Notes under the pieces: generated by a model
What the model was told of the DNA's origin: nothing
What the model saw: only the letters and a program-made list of their open reading frames with translations
Databases searched by the model: none
Program-made: the position numbers and the translations under genes
DNA from: Candidatus Falkowiibacteriota bacterium
GTDB lineage: Bacteria; Patescibacteriota; Patescibacteriia; Patescibacteriales; WJLG01
Assembly: GCA_014728685.1 (NCBI GenBank)
Contig: WJLG01000072.1
Location: forward strand, 1-5,424
Direction: 5' to 3'
DNA: 5,424 bases
Part shown: positions 1 through 3,401 of the stretch, one piece after another
Position numbering within the stretch: position 1 is the first letter of the stretch
Layout of the letters: each line of letters starts with the position of its first letter

Positions 1-998
1 CCATTTAGGAAGTCCAATTTTTCCGTATCAAAAACCGCTGGTGAGGTGGTAATATCTTCCATTTTGAACTTATCTATTATCTCATCTATAGTCATAAATT
101 CGGACACACTCTCGCCATGTTCAGCTCCGCTAGAATATGGATTCCAACCCAAAAGGGCCATAAAGTTGAGTATTGCTTCTGGCAAATAGCCTTTAGCACG
201 AAAATCCTCCACGGCCACATCCCCTTGCCTTTTACTGAGCTTTCCGCCGGTTTTATTGAGTATCAAAGACGGATGGATGAATTTGGGCGGGGTCCAGCCA
301 AGAACTTGGTAAAGTAAAATATTCTTGGGCAAACTGGCGATCCACTCTTCGCTTCGAAGCACATGAGTAATCTCCATAAAGTGGTCATCGACTACGGATG
401 CAAATTGATAGGTCGGTATGCCATTGGATTTGATCAGCACATGGTCATCCAGCTCTTTGGCGTCGAACTTAAGATCACCTCTCAGCTCATCATGAACCAC
501 CACTTCCCCATCTTCAGGCATGGCTTGGCGAATAACCGCTTTTTCACCGGCTTCTATCCTTTTCTTGGCTTCTTCCAAACTCACCTTCTTGCAACATCTG
601 TCATATCTGGGAGCTTGTTTGGCCGCCTGCTGTTCGTTTCGCATCTCTTCCAGTCTTTCCGGGGTGCAGAAGCAATAATAAGCCTTGCCTTCTTCAAGGA
701 GTTGTTCGGCATATTTCTTGTAGATATCTAGTCTTTCTGTTTGGATATATGGCCCAAAATCACCACCGATACCAGCTCCTTCATCAAATTCTATTCCACA
801 CCACTGCATAATATCTAAAAGCCTGGGTACGGCATCCTCGACGGCTCTTTTCTGATCCGTATCTTCAATTCTAAGTATTAGCTTGCCATTGTATTTCTTG
901 GCTATTAAATAATCAAAAAAGGCATTTCTTAGGTTGCCGATATGCAAATAACCGGTTGGAGATGGCGCAAATCGCACCCGTATTTGTTTTTCACTCAT
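1..998 (-). CDS. gltX: Glutamyl-tRNA synthetase, N-terminal 332 residues (3' end outside window)
   Basis: This cytoplasmic class I aminoacyl-tRNA synthetase charges tRNA with glutamate using ATP. My translation of the minus strand from the ATG at 998 is open to the window edge. It begins with the family signature RVRFAPSPTGYLHIGNLRNA. The HIGH motif is H19-IGN-22, the KMSKS motif is KLSKR at residues 253-257, and an RSEEW block (the usual RGEEW) ends at W219. The sequence after KLSKR (QGDVAVEDF, then LLGWNP) is typical of bacterial GluRS. About 332 of an expected 470-490 residues are present; the anticodon-binding domain is missing only because the window ends. The zinc-site region has C109-F-C111 and then C135-C136, with Lys at the position matching E. 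coli His127. No SD sequence precedes the ATG; the leader is AT-rich. A terminator upstream and a putative promoter suggest its own transcript. Whether it is discriminating or non-discriminating cannot be judged from this part. Confidence 0.97.
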   Translation of the reverse strand, partial: MSEKQIRVRFAPSPTGYLHIGNLRNAFFDYLIAKKYNGKLILRIEDTDQKRAVEDAVPRLLDIMQWCGIEFDEGAGIGGDFGPYIQTERLDIYKKYAEQLLEEGKAYYCFCTPERLEEMRNEQQAAKQAPRYDRCCKKVSLEEAKKRIEAGEKAVIRQAMPEDGEVVVHDELRGDLKFDAKELDDHVLIKSNGIPTYQFASVVDDHFMEITHVLRSEEWIASLPKNILLYQVLGWTPPKFIHPSLILNKTGGKLSKRQGDVAVEDFRAKGYLPEAILNFMALLGWNPYSSGAEHGESVSEFMTIDEIIDKFKMEDITTSPAVFDTEKLDFLN

Positions 999-1011
999 AT
1001 TAAATAAAAAT

Positions 1012-1051
1012 AACAATGCAACAATTTAGCAATGTAATAATTTAACAATTT
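1012..1051. repeat. Five degenerate 8-bp tandem repeats in the gltX leader
   Basis: Read on the plus strand, the units are AACAATGC, AACAATTT, AGCAATGT, AATAATTT and AACAATTT, directly abutting with period 8. The consensus is roughly AACAATKT. The array lies between the putative gltX -10 box and the gltX start codon, so it would form most of the 5' leader. Function is unknown. It may be a slipped-strand array, a binding site, or an unstructured leader that helps ribosomes load without an SD. Confidence 0.6.
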
Positions 1052-1076
1052 ATAATATAACTTTATATTAGCACAA
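1049..1076 (-). promoter_or_regulatory. Putative sigma-70 promoter of gltX
   Basis: On the minus strand, TTGTGC (1076-1071) is followed after 16 bp by TATAAA (1054-1049). Transcription would start near 1042, giving a leader of about 44 nt. It lies just downstream of the terminator that closes the preceding operon, so gltX needs a promoter here. The -35 is weak and the region is AT-rich, so other -10-like hexamers are possible. Confidence 0.4.
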
Positions 1077-1080
1077 TTTC

Positions 1081-1116
1081 AAAAAAAATAAAGCCGTTGG
1101 CAGGATACCAACGGCT
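1081..1116 (-). terminator. Rho-independent terminator after the 134-residue gene
   Basis: A perfect 9-bp inverted repeat, AGCCGTTGG (1092-1100) and CCAACGGCT (1108-1116), has a 7-nt loop. On the minus strand it is followed by a T-rich tract (1091-1081). It begins about 30 nt after the stop codon at 1146. The plus-strand side has no T tract, so it works in one direction and ends the minus-strand operon before gltX. Confidence 0.88.
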
Positions 1117-1145
1117 CAGAAGGGAAATGTTTGTGAGAAAAATAT

Positions 1146-1550
1146 TCATGCTTGACCATTATAAGATTCAAGCTCCTTCTGTAATAAGGTCTTAGCGGCT
1201 TTGACCACTCTATGGTCCAAAGGGAGTATAAAATCATCCTCATTGAAGGAAAAGCACAGATTATGATCCCTTACACAGATCCGTCCCTTTTGAGCTGCCT
1301 TATAGTTTTTCAATATCAAAATCTTTTTTGACTCAGAAAGTTCTCTCGCCCTTATTTCGGAAACTTCTTCAAAAAGATCTTTCACCTCGCTTCCGAATAG
1401 CTCATAAAAAACATCCTGCGCCACAGCCATCGTCGCTTTTATCTCTTGGCCGCAATATAGCACTATCTCGATATTATTCCAAGGCTGGTCTTCTGCCAGC
1501 CCAAAAAGGACTTGGCAGCCTTGAGACCTGCCTAAAATGACCATTTCCAC
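1146..1550 (-). CDS. Hypothetical protein, 134 residues, second gene of the fusion-glycosyltransferase operon
   Basis: I do not recognise this protein. It is 134 residues long with mixed composition, no signal peptide and no membrane segment, so it is probably cytoplasmic. Residues 43-75 (around FYELFGSEVKDLFEEV) look helical and acidic. A beta-like stretch follows (KKILILKNY, 75-83), then R-I-C-V-R-D-H around 90-96, and a C-terminal helix (115-130). Cysteines are at 12, 33, 92 and 99, with no clear metal-binding spacing. The start is taken as GTG at 1550, because AGGAG (1563-1559) sits 8 nt from it; the ATG at 1544 would be 14 nt away. The gene begins 16 bp after the stop of the glycosyltransferase-Nudix gene and is followed by a terminator, so the two are very likely co-transcribed. 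That hints at an envelope-related or nucleotide-related role, but the sequence does not show one. Confidence 0.8.
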   Translation of the reverse strand: MEMVILGRSQGCQVLFGLAEDQPWNNIEIVLYCGQEIKATMAVAQDVFYELFGSEVKDLFEEVSEIRARELSESKKILILKNYKAAQKGRICVRDHNLCFSFNEDDFILPLDHRVVKAAKTLLQKELESYNGQA

Positions 1551-1558
1551 TTTTATTT

Positions 1559-1563
1559 CTCCT
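1559..1563 (-). promoter_or_regulatory. Shine-Dalgarno AGGAG that decides a GTG start
   Basis: On the minus strand AGGAG lies between the upstream stop codon (1569-1567) and the GTG at 1550, 8 nt from the GTG. The in-frame ATG two codons later is 14 nt away, which is too far. The site fills the 16-bp gap between the two genes and supports translation in tandem on one mRNA. Confidence 0.75.
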
Positions 1564-1566
1564 ATT

Positions 1567-2775
1567 TTAATGTTCGGTTTTTATATAATCTTCAAAACAA
1601 CGCACAAATCTTTGGGTGGCCCGCTTGCGGACCATTTCCACTTCGTCGACCAGTTTTTCAGAATCCACCCATTTCCATTTCTCGTGATCCCAAAAATTTA
1701 CTTGAATATCTTCGTCTTTGCCAATGAATTCGGCAATGAACAACCCCTGCTTCTGCCCCTTAAATCCTGTATGCTTGCGGCATGAATCAGCTCGACAGCT
1801 ACTCTCCCCTTTGCGCGTACCGAATTTATATCTATGTACATTCTTGTAAGCTCGCTTAGGGATGAATTTCTCACAGCCGATCTCTTCGCACAGCTCCCGG
1901 GTGCCGGCATCCATAAGATTTTGCCCATCACGGCCGCCTTGCGGGATCTGCCAATGCCCGGGTTCATCAGATCTCTCGACCACCAGCACTTTGTAGGTTC
2001 CTTTGTCTTTTTTGTACAAGAAGCAGGCCACATTCGGACGATACAAGAAAGGCCTTAGGAATTTATTGCGAATGACCTTGTACGGGAAAACTACGACAGC
2101 TTGATATATTCTGCCTAATCTTTTCGGATCCTTGACCAAGCGCCAGAGCCACTCCAAGCCGATGAAGCGCAATATTTTGGGTGCTCTTTTGGCTCGACCG
2201 GTAATAAAATCAAAAGCTCCGCCAATGCCCAGAGCTACTCGAACACCGTCAGCTTGCCTAAGCTTATGATAAATGAACTTTTCCTGATAAGGCGCGCCAA
2301 AATTGACAAAAACTATCTTAGGCTTAAATTCTTTGAAATCACCGCTCAACTCTTTCGGCTCTCGATTCACATTTTCGGATAAAAAATCAAGTTTAGGGTA
2401 CTGATCCTTAATAGCTCTATCTATATCTTGCTTGCTTGATAATCCCTTTTTCCAATTCAAGATCGCCACTTTAATGTTCTTTTTCTCAGCCAAAGCCAAA
2501 ATATCGCGGACCATATCAGCGCCAGTGACGCGTGATATCATCTTGCCATCCAATAGCGCCGCCAATTTAAGTCCAAAACCATCAGGCAAAGCCAGATCAG
2601 CAGAATTCAATATATGAAGCAATTCTTCATCATGGATCGCTGCCAAAATTATCTCGGGATTGGGCGTCACCACATAATTGGCTTCTTTGGATAATAAAAA
2701 TTCCTCGATCTTGTCCAGGGATTTTTGTCTATTTATTTTTGATATTTTGATTCCAAGAATATCGATCTTGTTCAT
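1567..2775 (-). CDS. WecG/TagA/CpsF glycosyltransferase fused to an RppH-like Nudix domain
   Basis: This is a 402-residue two-domain protein. Residues 1-239 are a complete WecG/TagA/CpsF glycosyltransferase. Family members transfer N-acetylmannosamine or a related sugar from UDP to undecaprenyl-diphosphate-GlcNAc at the inner membrane face, for teichoic acid or other envelope polymers. Visible markers are T37-P-N39, P64-D65-G66 (the Asp proposed as catalytic base in TagA), FGAPYQE (159-165), GIGGAFDFITG (183-193) and RAP (197-199). The Arg-rich tail R212, R219, R222 is like the TagA C-terminal appendage. Residues 240-400 are Nudix: YRPNV (245-249), GHWQIPQGG (273-281), catalytic RELCEEIG (293-300), GQKQG (340-344) and WKWVD (367-371), resembling RppH/Ap4A hydrolases. 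The Nudix box is imperfect: its first Glu is replaced and the loop is one residue short. There is no linker between the domains. The start ATG has no SD but has TATAAT 6 nt upstream. The sugar donor and the Nudix substrate are not determined. Confidence 0.93.
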   Translation of the reverse strand: MNKIDILGIKISKINRQKSLDKIEEFLLSKEANYVVTPNPEIILAAIHDEELLHILNSADLALPDGFGLKLAALLDGKMISRVTGADMVRDILALAEKKNIKVAILNWKKGLSSKQDIDRAIKDQYPKLDFLSENVNREPKELSGDFKEFKPKIVFVNFGAPYQEKFIYHKLRQADGVRVALGIGGAFDFITGRAKRAPKILRFIGLEWLWRLVKDPKRLGRIYQAVVVFPYKVIRNKFLRPFLYRPNVACFLYKKDKGTYKVLVVERSDEPGHWQIPQGGRDGQNLMDAGTRELCEEIGCEKFIPKRAYKNVHRYKFGTRKGESSCRADSCRKHTGFKGQKQGLFIAEFIGKDEDIQVNFWDHEKWKWVDSEKLVDEVEMVRKRATQRFVRCFEDYIKTEH

Positions 2776-2781
2776 ATTGAT

Positions 2782-2787
2782 ATTATA
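2782..2787 (-). promoter_or_regulatory. TATAAT -10 box 6 nt before the ATG (possible leaderless start)
   Basis: On the minus strand a perfect TATAAT (2787-2782) ends 6 nt before the ATG at 2775. A start 6-7 nt below the -10 falls on or next to the A of the ATG, which predicts a leaderless mRNA. No SD is present. The -35 is poor: only the T-rich tract of the upstream terminator (around 2811-2806) lies at a suitable distance. The terminator just upstream means this operon needs its own promoter. Confidence 0.6.
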
Positions 2788-2799
2788 GTCTATTTTTCC

Positions 2800-2835
2800 A
2801 AAAAATAAAAACCGTCTATCATCGGGGATAGACGG
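2800..2835 (-). terminator. Rho-independent terminator after the 108-residue gene
   Basis: A perfect 9-bp inverted repeat, CCGTCTATC (2812-2820) and GATAGACGG (2827-2835), has a 6-nt loop. On the minus strand TTTTTATTTTTT (2811-2800) follows. The stem begins 12 nt after the TAA stop of the 108-residue gene. It isolates that gene from the glycosyltransferase-Nudix operon, and its T tract runs into that operon's promoter region. Confidence 0.92.
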
Positions 2836-2847
2836 GTGCTTTCAATT

Positions 2848-3174
2848 TTAGCGGCGAAACGGTGACCTTGGGATGGTTTCAGTAAAACCAAAAGAATATT
2901 TATATGGACTCAGGGCCTGGAATATCAATCTCTCTATAAAAGTTTTCTGCCTTGATAGACTCCTGATCTTAAGATAAAGACCCCCTAGAACGCTCCCGAT
3001 CTCTCTGGATCTTTCATCCTCAACTCTTAGCTTTTCCCAAAAACTTAAAAGTTTTTCGACTCGCATCTTGTCTTTTTGCCCAAGCTGGCACAAAACGCCT
3101 GGTTTATTGATCTTATCTTCCAGCTTTTTCAGTGCCACTACTATGTGGTCGATCTCATCTCTCGCTTCCGCCAT
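2848..3174 (-). CDS. Hypothetical helical protein, 108 residues, divergent from clpB
   Basis: I do not recognise a family. The protein is rich in charged residues and mostly helical by eye. Residues 2-24 (with IDHIVVALKKLEDKI) and 34-60 (with VEKLLSFWEKLRVEDERSREI) have leucine/isoleucine spacing suggestive of two amphipathic or coiled-coil helices, followed by a third segment (66-88). The tail is basic and ends IPRSPFRR. There is one cysteine (C29), no signal peptide and no membrane span. The start ATG at 3174 has a strong AGGAGG 7 nt upstream, and a good sigma-70 promoter lies further upstream. A terminator 12 nt after the stop makes it a one-gene transcript. These signals make it a convincing gene despite its small size. 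Its promoter backs onto that of clpB, but the CIRCE operator does not cover it, so shared heat regulation is only a possibility. Confidence 0.85.
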   Translation of the reverse strand: MAEARDEIDHIVVALKKLEDKINKPGVLCQLGQKDKMRVEKLLSFWEKLRVEDERSREIGSVLGGLYLKIRSLSRQKTFIERLIFQALSPYKYSFGFTETIPRSPFRR

Positions 3175-3181
3175 GGACAGC

Positions 3182-3187
3182 CCTCCT
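3182..3187 (-). promoter_or_regulatory. Strong Shine-Dalgarno AGGAGG of the 108-residue gene
   Basis: On the minus strand AGGAGG (3187-3182) is 7 nt from the ATG at 3174. It fixes the start and shows that this organism uses SD pairing for some genes, in contrast to gltX, clpB and the glycosyltransferase-Nudix gene, which lack a clear SD. Confidence 0.88.
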
Positions 3188-3218
3188 CTTGGCTTCTTAA
3201 ATGATCGAATATGTCAGT

Positions 3219-3247
3219 ATAATAATATTTTTAAAATGTTTTGTCAA
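3219..3247 (-). promoter_or_regulatory. Sigma-70 promoter of the 108-residue gene
   Basis: On the minus strand a perfect TTGACA (3247-3242) is followed after 17 bp by TATTAT (3224-3219). Transcription would start near 3212, giving a leader of about 37 nt that contains the AGGAGG. Its -35 lies 22 bp from the -35 of the divergent clpB promoter. Confidence 0.82.
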
Positions 3248-3269
3248 ATAAAAGCTGAAAAAATACTTA

Positions 3270-3298
3270 TTGACACCCTCGTTATAATAAGCTATATT
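3270..3298 (+). promoter_or_regulatory. Sigma-70 promoter of clpB
   Basis: A perfect TTGACA (3270-3275) is followed after exactly 17 bp by TATATT (3293-3298). The start is expected near 3304-3306, inside the left arm of the CIRCE operator. The leader to the ATG would be close to 97 nt. The promoter looks strong by itself, as expected for a gene held down by a repressor. Confidence 0.87.
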
Positions 3299-3302
3299 TA
3301 AC

Positions 3303-3329
3303 TTAGCACTCTTAACATAGGACTGCTAA
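3303..3329 (+). promoter_or_regulatory. CIRCE operator (HrcA binding site) of clpB
   Basis: TTAGCACTC (3303-3311), a 9-nt spacer, then GACTGCTAA (3321-3329). The CIRCE consensus is TTAGCACTC-N9-GAGTGCTAA, so the left arm and spacer length are perfect and the right arm has one mismatch (C for G at 3323). In many bacteria the HrcA repressor binds this element and releases it on heat stress. Here it begins 4 bp after the -10 box and covers the transcription start, where a bound repressor would block RNA polymerase. HrcA itself is not in the window. Confidence 0.95.
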
Positions 3330-3341
3330 ATATAATAGATC

Positions 3342-3355
3342 GCGGCTGTAGCCGC
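3342..3355 (+). other. Small GC-rich hairpin in the clpB leader
   Basis: GCGGC (3342-3346), loop TGTA, GCCGC (3351-3355) form a perfect 5-bp stem in an otherwise AT-rich leader. The first T run starts 8 nt later (3363), so it is a poor terminator. It may stabilise the 5' end of the mRNA, or be a remnant of a dispersed repeat. From 3357 to 3396 the leader is almost only A and T, with recurring AATTTTTAA, and holds no clear SD. Confidence 0.5.
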
Positions 3356-3401
3356 TCAATAATTTTTAATTTTGATTTTTTAATTTTTAATTGAATAAGA
3401 T

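Noticed and set aside
363..731. 122-codon plus-strand open frame inside gltX
   Set aside because: It is antisense to the conserved GluRS catalytic domain and shows no family features. It is a shadow frame.
1698..2033. 111-codon minus-strand frame overlapping the Nudix region
   Set aside because: It is an alternative frame of the same strand. The Nudix motifs are all in the 402-codon frame and this one shows none, so it does not indicate a separate gene or frameshift.
2056..2061. Possibility that the glycosyltransferase and Nudix domains are separate genes joined by a sequencing error
   Set aside because: The frame is continuous, both domains are complete on each side, and there is no SD with an ATG at the junction. 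I treat the fusion as real, while keeping re-sequencing as a check.
3283..3288. Perfect TATAAT between the TTGACA and the CIRCE
   Set aside because: It is only 7 bp from TTGACA (3270-3275), too close to pair with it. TATATT at 3293-3298 has the ideal 17-bp spacing.
3331..3336. TATAAT after the CIRCE as a second clpB promoter
   Set aside because: No acceptable -35 lies 16-18 bp upstream (that sequence is inside the CIRCE), so it is probably a chance match in AT-rich DNA.
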